Assembly: GCA_016256075.1 (NCBI GenBank)
Contig: SDVU01000829.1
Location: forward strand, 1 to 10,252
Direction of reading: 5' to 3'
Source: Dictyocoela muelleri
Lineage: Eukaryota; Microsporidia
Length of the DNA: 10,252 bases
Below, piece by piece: positions 1 to 6,757 of this stretch. A program made the position numbers and the translations under genes. Each line of letters starts with the position of its first letter. Position 1 is the stretch's first letter. Under the pieces are notes generated by a model that ran no database searches, was not told the origin of the DNA, and saw only the letters and a list, made by a program, of their open reading frames with translations.

Positions 1-88
1 ATTAAACTTAAATTAAACTTAAATTAAACTTAAATTAAACTTAAATTAAACTTAAATTAAACTTAAATTAAACTTAAATTAAACTTAA
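1..88. repeat. 11-bp tandem satellite, 8 perfect copies
   Basis: Eight uninterrupted copies of ATTAAACTTAA run from the first base to 88, then decay into unique AT-rich sequence. The array starts exactly at the window edge, so it probably continues to the left. The copies are identical, which suggests recent expansion or ongoing homogenisation. The unit has no G-run, so it does not look like a canonical telomere repeat, although a subtelomeric satellite is possible. Confidence 0.9.
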
Positions 89-437
89 TATTATCAAATT
101 AATTGAAATATTTATAAATATGTTTAAATTAAGATTTTGTAGAAAGATTATATTGATTAAATCAATTAATCGGCTTTAATGATTTAAATATACTTTTAAC
201 TTATACATGTCTATTTTATACTTTACAAAAAAAATTTTCCCAAAATAAATCAAAATTAAAAGTTAAATAAAAGTCAAGAAAAAATCGGGTCAAGTAAGAT
301 TATTATTTCAAATTTTCAAATTTTCAAATTTTAAGATTTTCAAATTTTCAAATTTTAAGATTTTTAAATTTTAATTGTTAAAACTTTAATCGTCTTTTTA
401 CATTTATTATTAAAAATCATTAAATACAATTTTTTTC
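89..437. other. AT-rich intergenic region with short tandem CAAATTTT units
   Basis: No gene is visible between the satellite and the cyclin gene. From about 308 to 372 there is a small compound repeat of CAAATTTT units punctuated by AAGATTTT, in two higher-order copies. Otherwise I see only AT-rich spacer. A poly-T stretch (430-436) lies just before the gene-start motif. Confidence 0.6.
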
Positions 438-444
438 TACCCCA
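438..444 (+). promoter_or_regulatory. CCC-type gene-start motif
   Basis: The bases CTACCCCA sit directly against the ATG at 445, in a region otherwise almost free of C or G. A CCC motif a few bases upstream of the start codon is an established signal of microsporidian genes and marks very short 5' leaders. It supports this ATG as the true start and supports the taxonomic assignment. Confidence 0.65.
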
Positions 445-2073
445 ATGGATAATTCAACATATCAAAAATTAAAAGAAAAATTAAAATTCGCAGATTTACG
501 ACGAATTGGTAAAATTTGTACGGGACTAAATTTAAGTCAACAAATTTTATCGACCTCTAAAATGTTATTTCAGATTTATGTTTTAAATTCTTTTGACAAA
601 GATGACTTTAAAAAAGATTTAAACGATGACTTTAAAAAAGATTTAAACGATGACTTTAAAGATGAATTTAAAGATGACTTTAAAGATGACTTTAAAGATG
701 ATTTTAAAGATTTTTCAACAAATAAAATTCCTTTAAACTATAAAATTAAGACTGATGATGATAAAAAAATTGATGATAAAAAAATTGATAATGATAAAAA
801 AATTGATAAAGAATTTAAATTTTTTAACGATTTGAAATATTTGACAGTTAAACACAATTCTAAAATATTTGATTTTAAAACAAATAGAGGTGTTTTGGAA
901 GTTGGAATTTTTAATAATCATGATTTTTACGGAAATAAATCTTGTGAGGATAAATCTTGTGAGGATAAATCTTGTGAGGAAAAATCTTGTGAGGAAAAAT
1001 CTTGTGAGGAAAAATCTTGTGAGGAAAAATCTTGTGAGGATAAATCTTGTGAGGATAAATCTTGTGAGGATAAATCTTGTGAGGATAAATCTTGTGAGGA
1101 TAAATCCAGTCAAAATATTTCCTCTGAAGATAAACACAGTCAAAATATTTCCTGTGAAGAAAAATCAAGTCAGATTATTTCCTGTGAAGAAAAATCAAGT
1201 CAAAATATTTCCTCTGAAGAAAAAACCTGTAAAGATGAAGAATATAGAAAGGGAATAAATTTTGATTCTGTTATGAGTGTTGAAAAAGATTCTACTGAAC
1301 ATAAATGTAAAATAAATTTAATACCTGAAAATAATGATGATAAAAAAAATGATGATAAAAAAAATGATGATAAAAAAAATGATGATAAAAAAAATGATGA
1401 TAAAAACAATGATGATAAAAAAATCATGTACAGTGATAAATATCCACCCTGGAAATCTTCATCAGTGATTGAACAAAAATATTCGATTGATGATTCTCTG
1501 AATGAAATAATTGCTGCTTCAATTCTGTTAGGCTGTAAAATAAATGATAAATATGTAAGTCTGAGGGTTGTTGCTCATTCCTGTAAAGCAGCGGAAATTG
1601 ATAAAATTTTGGATATTGAAAGTCTTATTTGGGAATATATCGATTTTGGAATTAAAATTCCTGATATTTATTCGTATTTTGAAGATAATTTTCTTAAAAT
1701 TGCTATTAATTGCGGATATAGTCTCGAGACGAGCCTATTTTTAGATAAAAAATACCTGAAAAAAGATTTTAAACCTGATAATTATAAATACAGCAGATCT
1801 GATAGTAGAGATTTTAATTCTTATAACAATACTTACAATAGAAATAATTTTTGTAATGAACCACTATTAAAACAACTTTGGAGATTTTCATACCTAATTT
1901 TAAATGATTCTTTTTTTCTCCCTTTATTTCTTTTTTCAAGTAAAATTGAAATTGTTTGTGGTTGTGTGACTGTTGCGAGAGGTATTTTAGAAAAGGAGGG
2001 TTTTAAGGTTAACAAGAATGTTGAATTTTTTGTGAATGAAATTATTGATTTGTATGAAAAAGAATGTCATTGA
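445..2073 (+). CDS. Cyclin (transcriptional C/K/L/T-like) with giant low-complexity insertion
   Basis: This 542-residue protein should be the regulatory subunit of a cyclin-dependent kinase, most like those acting on RNA polymerase II. Residues 16-50 match the start of a cyclin box: RRIGKIC, then LNLSQQILSTSKMLFQIY and NSF, the helix 1-2 region. The box resumes at about 348 with EIIAASILLGCKI, which holds the conserved lysine (K365) of the CDK-binding surface. It continues with LRVV and then LDIESLIWEYIDF, where E392 is its usual glutamate partner. A short second cyclin fold starts at about 473 with LWRFSYLILNDSFFLPL, the W-F-NDS-PL pattern of C/K/L/T cyclins. Residues 51-345 are repeats: DDFK units, DKKID units, eleven KSCED/KSCEE, four 10-mers of the KSSQNISSEE type, and six DDKKN-like units. 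Without them the protein is about 250 residues, a normal compact cyclin. The CCCC motif fixes the start. AATAAA lies 10 bases after the stop. The exact cyclin class is uncertain. Confidence 0.8.
   Translation: MDNSTYQKLKEKLKFADLRRIGKICTGLNLSQQILSTSKMLFQIYVLNSFDKDDFKKDLNDDFKKDLNDDFKDEFKDDFKDDFKDDFKDFSTNKIPLNYKIKTDDDKKIDDKKIDNDKKIDKEFKFFNDLKYLTVKHNSKIFDFKTNRGVLEVGIFNNHDFYGNKSCEDKSCEDKSCEEKSCEEKSCEEKSCEEKSCEDKSCEDKSCEDKSCEDKSCEDKSSQNISSEDKHSQNISCEEKSSQIISCEEKSSQNISSEEKTCKDEEYRKGINFDSVMSVEKDSTEHKCKINLIPENNDDKKNDDKKNDDKKNDDKKNDDKNNDDKKIMYSDKYPPWKSSSVIEQKYSIDDSLNEIIAASILLGCKINDKYVSLRVVAHSCKAAEIDKILDIESLIWEYIDFGIKIPDIYSYFEDNFLKIAINCGYSLETSLFLDKKYLKKDFKPDNYKYSRSDSRDFNSYNNTYNRNNFCNEPLLKQLWRFSYLILNDSFFLPLFLFSSKIEIVCGCVTVARGILEKEGFKVNKNVEFFVNEIIDLYEKECH
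601..708 (+). repeat. In-frame 12/24-bp repeats encoding DDFK
   Basis: Two 24-bp units (601-648, DDFKKDLN) are followed by five 12-bp units of the type GATGACTTTAAA (649-708). Every unit length is a multiple of three, so copy number can change without breaking the cyclin frame. Confidence 0.85.
937..1221 (+). repeat. Cys-rich in-frame tandem repeats (KSCED x11, then 30-bp units x4)
   Basis: Eleven 15-bp units encode KSCED or KSCEE (937-1101, residues 165-219). Four 30-bp units of the KSSQNISSEE type follow (1102-1221, residues 220-259), apparently derived from the same seed. The blocks are highly acidic with a cysteine every fifth residue. Units of the E and D versions are clustered, which fits block duplication. 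Confidence 0.9.
1336..1425 (+). repeat. 15-bp in-frame repeat encoding DDKKN, 6 copies
   Basis: Six consecutive 15-bp units encode DDKKN (one DDKNN, the last DDKKI), residues 298-327 of the cyclin. They form the last block of the insertion before the cyclin box resumes. Confidence 0.9.
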
Positions 2074-2082
2074 AGTATAACA

Positions 2083-2088
2083 AATAAA
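2083..2088 (+). terminator. Polyadenylation signal AATAAA
   Basis: A canonical AATAAA lies 10 bases downstream of the cyclin stop codon, the spacing expected where 3' UTRs are very short. In such AT-rich DNA the hexamer alone is weak evidence. Confidence 0.4.
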
Positions 2089-2510
2089 GATATTTAGAGT
2101 GTTAAATTATTATTTTAAGTTTTAAGGTTCGCAAAAATTAATAGTCTAAGTTTTCATGATATTTAAAACTATTATCAAGTTTTAAGGTTTATTTAGTTTT
2201 AGTTATGTTGGTATTTATTCTATTAATCGTGTTGAATGATTTAGGTATATTTAATATTCAAAGTTTAAAAGTGAGTCTAATTTTGTTTTTATCGAGTTAA
2301 AGGTGAAGTGGTGTTTAACTAACTTAAAATTCTTCTTAATCTTGATATTTAAAGAATTGTGTATATTTTAGGTATAATTTTAAAAAAGTATACATTCCTA
2401 AAAAATATTCATTAAGGTAATTAAATTAAGGTGATTATTAAGATGATTAAGGTGATTGAAGTAAAGTAATTAAAGTAAGGTGATTATTAAGATGATTGAA
2501 GTAAGATAAT
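2089..2510. other. Non-coding spacer grading into degenerate minisatellite
   Basis: No open frame of note and no recognisable RNA gene. From about 2411 degenerate versions of the ATTAAGGTG unit appear, mixed with GATGATTGAAGTAA variants, forming the decayed left shoulder of the clean array that follows. Confidence 0.5.
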
Positions 2511-2511
2511 T

Positions 2512-2637
2512 ATTAAGGTGATTAAGGTGATTAAGGTGATTAAGGTGATTAAGGTGATTAAGGTGATTAAGGTGATTAAGGTGATTAAGGTGATTAGGGT
2601 GATTAAGGTGATTAGGGTGATTAGGGTGATTAAGGTG
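2512..2637. repeat. 9-bp minisatellite ATTAAGGTG, 14 copies
   Basis: Fourteen back-to-back units, eleven ATTAAGGTG and three ATTAGGGTG, make a strand-biased tract with G on the plus strand and no C. Decayed copies flank both sides. The minus strand reads open as NHL repeats inside a 71-codon frame (2470-2685). That frame has no recognisable domain or start signal, so I treat it as an accident of a 9-bp period. Confidence 0.9.
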
Positions 2638-2744
2638 ATTATGACAATTAAGGTAACTGTCGAAGTTTTTTTTGATTTGTAGCATTTTAATTAAAAATAT
2701 AAAAAAAATATCATAGTAAGATTTAATTGTCGTATAGTTTAGAT

Positions 2745-2815
2745 CAGGGATGTCAAACTCATAAAGGATGGTGGACCATATTTAATTTAATTTAAAATAT
2801 AAGACCCATAGTTTT
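2745..2815 (+). mobile_element. hAT-like transposon terminus, orphan
   Basis: The sequence CAGGGATGTCAAACTCA followed by GGTGGACCA closely resembles one end of hAT-superfamily DNA transposons, which often begin CAGGGGTGTCAAACTCA and carry a GGxCC subterminal motif. The preceding 8 bases, GTTTAGAT, have the T/A pattern of hAT target duplications. No matching opposite end (a TGAGTTTGACA-type sequence) was found downstream, so the element is truncated, interrupted or badly decayed. No transposase is visible beside it. The element boundary at 2815 is arbitrary. Confidence 0.5.
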
Positions 2816-2829
2816 TTAACTTTAAAGAT

Positions 2830-3075
2830 TCCTATGAGATTTTTTATCTGTAAATGATTTTTAAATAGTTATAAGGATTTTAGATTTTTGTATAGCTGAT
2901 TAAGACTTGTTATAATATTAAAATATACAGAAATGACTCTACAAAGAGTGCTTTGACGCATGTTGTCAATTTGTAGTGAAAATAATTAATGAAAAGCTAT
3001 TATTCATAAGTGTAATTTAAGAATATTATTTTAATAAAAATTATTTCAAAAAAACATCGGATTAGTAACTCATAT
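2830..3075 (+). repeat. SINE-like repeat, degraded copy E
   Basis: The stretch TAGCTGATTAAGACTTG at about 2893 matches copy D (9597-9613) almost exactly. Similarity continues through ATACAGAAA...GACT, GTAGTGAAAA (2972-2981) and TTAATGAAAAGCTATTATTC, then weakens. The diagnostic AAAACCCC / CTGTATCCTGC core is largely lost. It is the weakest of the five members and its ends are approximate. Confidence 0.45.
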
Positions 3076-3360
3076 ACTATTCTTATGAATATAAAAGAAA
3101 ATTTGAAATTAATATCATCAAATATTGATTAATTAATATTTTTATAAAAATGAAGAGGATGCATAGAATCTATAGAATTACGAAGTTTCTCAGTTAAAAT
3201 CATGAACGATTATTTTTATATAATCGGAATTATTTCAAAAAAAAGTATAATTACTTCATTTTTGATGAATTTAGTACAAGTAAACAAGATTAAAATAATT
3301 ACACACTAAAAAGTTATTTATAATCTTGTTTTTAAACAGTTTAATTATGAATTAAAAGTT
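3076..3360. other. AT-rich spacer with an imperfect hairpin
   Basis: No gene is recognised. The one structure is an inverted repeat at 3282-3331: AAACAAGATTAAAATAATT and AAGTTATTTATAATCTTGTT can pair with a few mismatches around a 10-base loop. It may belong to the tail of the neighbouring repeat copy A. Confidence 0.4.
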
Positions 3361-3670
3361 CTATTACTGCTAAAATATTATTTTGGTGTATACGAGATTT
3401 TCGTTTTATAAATGATTCAGTAGGATACAGGTAATTATAAGCTTTTTATGATTTTTTCTATCTACAATTGTTTGCTTAGATGTGTCATCGAACGTATATT
3501 ATTGATAGCTCATTATAAGATATTTAATATTAAATTAATCAGATACGATATGACTTATCAACTCTGTATAATTGTTATACTTTTTATTTCATAATTATCT
3601 TCAAAAAGGTGACAAGCGAGGAATTTGAATCGTGTTAATAAAATTTCACATTCAGGTCGCAAATCATTGA
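3361..3670 (-). repeat. SINE-like repeat, copy A
   Basis: Read on the minus strand, this begins with a degenerate tRNA-like segment including a B-box-like GATTCAAATTCC (3620-3632). It passes through TGACACATCT and a GAAAAAATCAT stretch into the family core AATTACCTGTATCCTACTG (within 3411-3440), then a tail with TTTTAGCAGTAATAG. Segment order and spacing agree with copies B, C and D. It lies head-to-tail with copy B on the same strand. Confidence 0.65.
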
Positions 3671-3759
3671 ATTATTTTTTTAGATTATAAATCTATAATA
3701 CGGACTATATAGAATATTTATCTTGTAAAAATTTTTGAGAATATAAACGATTTTTAATC

Positions 3760-4195
3760 AAATAAATAAATAAATGTTAATAATATAAATAGTTGTCAAA
3801 CCAATGAGTTATCTCCAACCTCGGTCTTTGACTTCTGGTTCCTCGCGTTCCAATATTACGTCACTACTAAGGTACTCGGAGAGTTAGCTATGTAGGCGAC
3901 TTTTTTATTATTAATGACTTGGCAGAATACAGGTTATTATAGGGGTTTGCATTACTTTTTGTCGATATGTGTCGCTGCATTCATTCTCACACCTAGAAAT
4001 GTCTTTTCTGCTTATTGTCATATTATGCTAATTTTTAATTTGCTATAACACACCTGAACAATTGTATATTATTTTAGATTTTTATAAAATCGACTGCATT
4101 ATGTTAATCCAACTATTTATTAAAGTGACGCCAACGTGATTAAAACCTCGATACTTAAATTGTACAAAAGAACAGTGTTTATAATAATTTTTGTG
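3760..4195 (-). repeat. SINE-like repeat, copy B (among the longest)
   Basis: On the minus strand the order is: TTCTTTTGTACAATTTAAG (matching TTCTTAAATTTAACATTTAAG in copy D), a B-box-like GAGGTTTTAATCAC (4136-4149), GTCACTTTAATAAATA, GCAGAAAAGACATTTC, then CGACACATATCG. The core follows, with CCCC and CTGTATTCTGCC (3912-3948), then CTTAGTAGTGACGTAATATT and an ATTT-repeat tail (about 3760-3775). It aligns with copy D almost end to end. The small open frame at 4136-4321 (+) runs out of it and is not a gene. Confidence 0.7.
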
Positions 4196-4353
4196 TTGTG
4201 GCAGCTTTTAAGAATTATTTTTTGGGATCGCACTGTAAGATTTTATTTTTTTCAGGCGCAAAAAAAAATTATGTTATATATTATTGTGAAATATGTGCTT
4301 GAGGGATATCTTCAATGTTAAGTCTTATGTTTTTAGACAATTTCTTGGTTAAT

Positions 4354-4407
4354 GTGCGTTTCTACTGGTTAAAATGAGGGTGTACTTTTTTTAGTTTTTA
4401 CCCTTTT
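4354..4407 (+). repeat. Merlin left terminal inverted repeat
   Basis: Pairs with 5281-5335 in inverse orientation, with about eight differences over 53 positions including one indel in the poly-T tract. The outermost 15 bases differ at a single position. Confidence 0.8.
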
Positions 4408-4448
4408 TACATATGTTTGAGAACAGTGAAAATTTTGCAGAATAAAAA

Positions 4449-5241
4449 ATGAATGAAATAATATTCAAATTATTTAACAAAAAATTGTGTTAATTGGGAT
4501 CTCATGTAGTTTGTCATTGTCATAAAAGTTATATCATCAAATGTTCTTGGAAAATTTGTGGTAAAAAGATGTCATTATTCAATGATACTCCTATTACAAA
4601 CAAATCAAATTATAATAAAAAACTTATATTGATTTAACTTTAGTGAATTGCTAGAGCTTCAATATGTGAGTTTGTAAGATAGACTGATTTAGATAGATTT
4701 ATGGTTTATAGGATTTTTAAATGCATTGAAAAAATGAATTTGTTGAACAAATATTATAATAATTTTGTTCCTATCAGGGGTATCAATATGATTGTGAGAG
4801 CAGATGAATCGAAATTTGGAAAAAATACCACAGAGGACATCATGTGAAAGTTATTTGGTATTGGGGGAAGTTGAAAGGTCTGAGAACAGGAGAATTATTT
4901 TAAAAAATTATCAAAACAAAACAGTGATGAGCTATTGAGCTTTTTAAAAAAGTATGCAAATGAAAATTCGTATATATATAGTGATAAGTTTCGAGGTTAT
5001 TCTAAGCCTTCTGAACATTTATCCCTACATAAAACAGTTAATCATTCAATAGAGTTTGTAAACTGGGAAAATAATGTTCATATTAATATAATTGAAGGTT
5101 GTTGGTCAGGTGTTAAAAAAAGAAATATTGCGACCTCATAGAGTGAAAGATTTAATTGACATATATCTATTACGCTTTATGTTAAACAGAAATGAAAATA
5201 ATGGTGCTTTTAAATGTTTTATTGATTTAATATTTAATTAA
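4449..5241 (+). pseudogene. Merlin-family DDE transposase, broken
   Basis: This would cut and paste the surrounding element. Successive homologous pieces are visible. A zinc-ribbon-like tract CSWKICGKK...SLFNDTPI starts at 4542. A spacer ends in FVPIRGINMIVRADESKFGK, where the first catalytic Asp (codon 4803) sits in DESKFGK. HRGHH follows from 4829. The second Asp is in YSDKFRGY (codon 4983), and the Glu is in IIEGCWSGVKK (codon 5094). A C-terminal helix LIDIYLLRFMLNRNEN runs to the stop at 5239-5241. DDE order and spacing match the ISXO2/IS1016 family. The N-terminal third contains several in-frame stops, and the frame changes between the first Asp and HRGHH, around 4864-4908, and near 5139. 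The longest open stretch is only 4935-5141. The copy cannot be active by itself. Confidence 0.8.
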
Positions 5242-5280
5242 ATAATTAATTGAATAATTTTGATTTTTTTTTGTGTGTCA

Positions 5281-5335
5281 TTAAGGGTGAAAAGTAAAAA
5301 AAACTACACCCCCTTTTTAGCCAGTAGAAAAGCAC
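5281..5335 (-). repeat. Merlin right terminal inverted repeat
   Basis: Inverse counterpart of 4354-4407. It starts 40 bases beyond the transposase stop and ends with CCAGTAGAAAAGCAC. Confidence 0.8.
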
Positions 5336-5647
5336 CTGATCCAAATTTCTCATTTTTTCATCAATTTATTAGGAATTTAACTTTCTGCATTTGATTATTG
5401 CGAGTTTTAAATTAGGTTACAAACCAAAACAACTCTTAAGTTTAATAAAATACGTTTCTAAAATATAAAAAAATGTTCAAGGCGCACTGTTTGAGAAAAA
5501 ATATTCAAGAATATCTAATATGGTTACAATCTAGAAAGTTCAAAATTCAGAAAATTCAAAATCCAGAAAATTTATAATCTGAAATTTATTATTTTTAATG
5601 AAAAAAGGCATAATGAAAATAAAAAAATTGTATATATCTTAAACTCT
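5336..5647. other. AT-rich spacer with 16-bp-period repeats
   Basis: No gene is visible. At about 5531-5585 a short array on the minus strand has units like GAATTTTCTGGATTTT with a 16-base period. In length and composition the unit is the inverse-orientation counterpart of the array at 6808-6964. Confidence 0.4.
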
Positions 5648-6013
5648 TATTTTAATGGAATATTCGGATACTCAAGCATTTCAACAAATCCGAAATCACC
5701 ATCCTCATCTTGGACCCAAATGATACTTATTTTGTCGTTTTTGTCTACACATAACTATTTTCTTCAGGCATTCAGATCACCACCAACTAACATATCCATC
5801 ATTTAATCTTTAATCTGTAAAACGACCACTTGATCAAACGAATTTAGAAGATTTTGCTCTCTCTTCATAGATAATAAAAACAATCCTTCCGATTTAGCAG
5901 TGACAACCGACATATATGAAGAGCATCTTTAGTAGTTTATGTGGTGGGATATGATTTTTAGTTTTTAATACTGAATTGTCGACCACAAATTCTTTTATCG
6001 TTTCACTTATCTG
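5648..6013 (-). pseudogene. Degraded coding remnant, family unknown
   Basis: Base composition rises above the spacer and the minus strand shows protein-like stretches in more than one frame. The longest single stretches are about 37-39 codons. One contains KSEGLFLLSMKREQNLL, and the segment nearest the stop (5648-5650) contains IIWVQDEDGDFGFVEMLEY. No ATG-to-stop frame covers the region and it looks broken a few times. I do not recognise the family. A dead transposon gene or a dead host gene are both possible, and its position just outside the 6046-6804 element favours the former slightly. Confidence 0.35.
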
Positions 6014-6045
6014 CCAAAAAATTAAGATTTAAAAGGTAAAAATTT

Positions 6046-6069
6046 GGGATCATGCCTATTATATCCCCC
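6046..6069 (+). repeat. Terminal motif, left end
   Basis: Contains ATCATGCCTATTATATCC plus CCC. The outermost of four copies of the motif; the same motif recurs five bases further in at 6074-6096 with TTTCCC instead of CCCCC. Confidence 0.75.
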
Positions 6070-6073
6070 AAAG

Positions 6074-6096
6074 TCATCATGCCTATTATATTTCCC
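6074..6096 (+). repeat. Terminal motif, second left copy
   Basis: A direct repeat of the left terminal motif (ATCATGCCTATTATATT), five bases after it. Such doubled ends may reflect transposase binding sites or nested insertion. Confidence 0.7.
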
Positions 6097-6183
6097 AAAA
6101 AAATACAATTAAATATACAATTATGTGTTCGATTGATTTTATTATGAGATTAATCCTGTCAGCAGATATTGAGAGGCTTATAA

Positions 6184-6538
6184 TTTTTCGGTTCTCCAGC
6201 GGGTTAGAGCACTCCTCATCAGATTTGTAAGTCTTAATTGGTAAGAGCATAGAGCATGTTTCTTATTTCAAATAAGCTTTAAATCTCATGATAAATATAT
6301 ATTATTGTAAATAAAAATTCGAAGATATATAGACACTTACTAAATTTAATGTTTCCCACTAATTTAGTAAGTGTCTTTATATCTTCGAATTTTAATTATT
6401 AGTCATATATATATATATATATATGGATTTATCTTGAGATTTAAATCTTATTTGAAATAAAAAACATGCTCTATGCTCTTACCAATTAAGACTTACAAAT
6501 CTAAGAGAGGGGGTGCTCTAACCCACTAGAGAACCAAA
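6184..6538. repeat. 355-bp near-perfect inverted repeat with tRNA-like arms
   Basis: The left arm (6184-6347) and right arm (6361-6538, complement) are roughly 90% alike, with a loop of about 13 bases around TAATGTTTCCCAC. Each arm, read from outside in, has GGTTCTC...GGGTTAGAGCA, then TTTGTAAGTCTTAATTGG, TAAGAGCATAGAGCATG, TTTAAATCTCA, an AT microsatellite (much longer on the right), and an inner stem TTCGAAGATATA...GACACTTACTAAATT. The GGGTTAGAGCA and TTAATTGGTAAGAGCA blocks resemble tRNA D-arms (A-box), and TTTAAATCTCA resembles a weak B-box. An RNA through it would form a very long hairpin. Confidence 0.85.
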
Positions 6539-6757
6539 TTTTCTTTATGAATATCGTCTAATTCACCATGAGAGAAATTGTGAGGGATTCCTTCACACAT
6601 GTCTATCAATAAGTACAAGAAGACTTATGATGGATATGCATGAAGAGGACCAACAGAAGGCGTTTGAAATAAAAAAATACGTACAAATAAGAAAAAACCC
6701 TTTTTGAAGTTTTTAAATAAATTTTTAGATTTTTTATATTTTTTTTTAAAATTTTTA
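6539..6757. other. Interior of the TIR element, no intact gene
   Basis: A slightly GC-richer block (6540-6665) shows short protein-like stretches on the minus strand, for example GIPHNFSHGELDDIHKEN. A 69-codon minus frame (6606-6815) starts in the terminal repeat and is rich in F/Y/K/L. Neither has a recognisable domain. 6665-6757 is poly-A/T-rich spacer. Confidence 0.4.

Larger units (their letters stand above)
4354..5335 (+). mobile_element. Merlin (IS1016/ISXO2-like) DNA transposon, degenerate
   Basis: About 982 bp are bounded by inverted ends of about 53 bp. Both begin GTGC(G/T)TTTCTACTGG and end in ACCCTT, roughly 85% alike (4354-4407 and the complement of 5281-5335). The interior carries remains of one transposase in the plus orientation. 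Merlin elements of about 1-2 kb with a single DDE transposase are known from several microsporidia. I could not find a convincing 8-9 bp target duplication in the flanks, which suggests an old insertion with decayed edges. Its left end lies about 160 bp beyond the head of SINE-like copy B. Confidence 0.8.

Noticed and set aside
733-1427. Repeat-rich open frames overlapping the cyclin in other frames and on the minus strand (for example 733-1143 -, 869-1258 +, 911-1168 -)
   Set aside because: They are read-outs of 12-, 15- and 30-bp tandem units in other frames. The cyclin frame alone has conserved domains on both sides and a start motif.
2470-2685. 71-codon minus-strand frame of NHL repeats
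   Set aside because: Produced by a 9-bp minisatellite with no stop in that frame. There is no domain, signal or start motif.
3041-3243. Direct repeat ATTATTTCAAAAAAA at about 3041 and 3227 as long terminal or target duplications
   Set aside because: Short, A-rich and without further matching flanks, so likely chance.
4136-4321. 61-codon plus-strand frame rich in hydrophobic residues
   Set aside because: Starts inside SINE-like copy B at its B-box and has no recognisable domain; its composition is that of AT-rich DNA.
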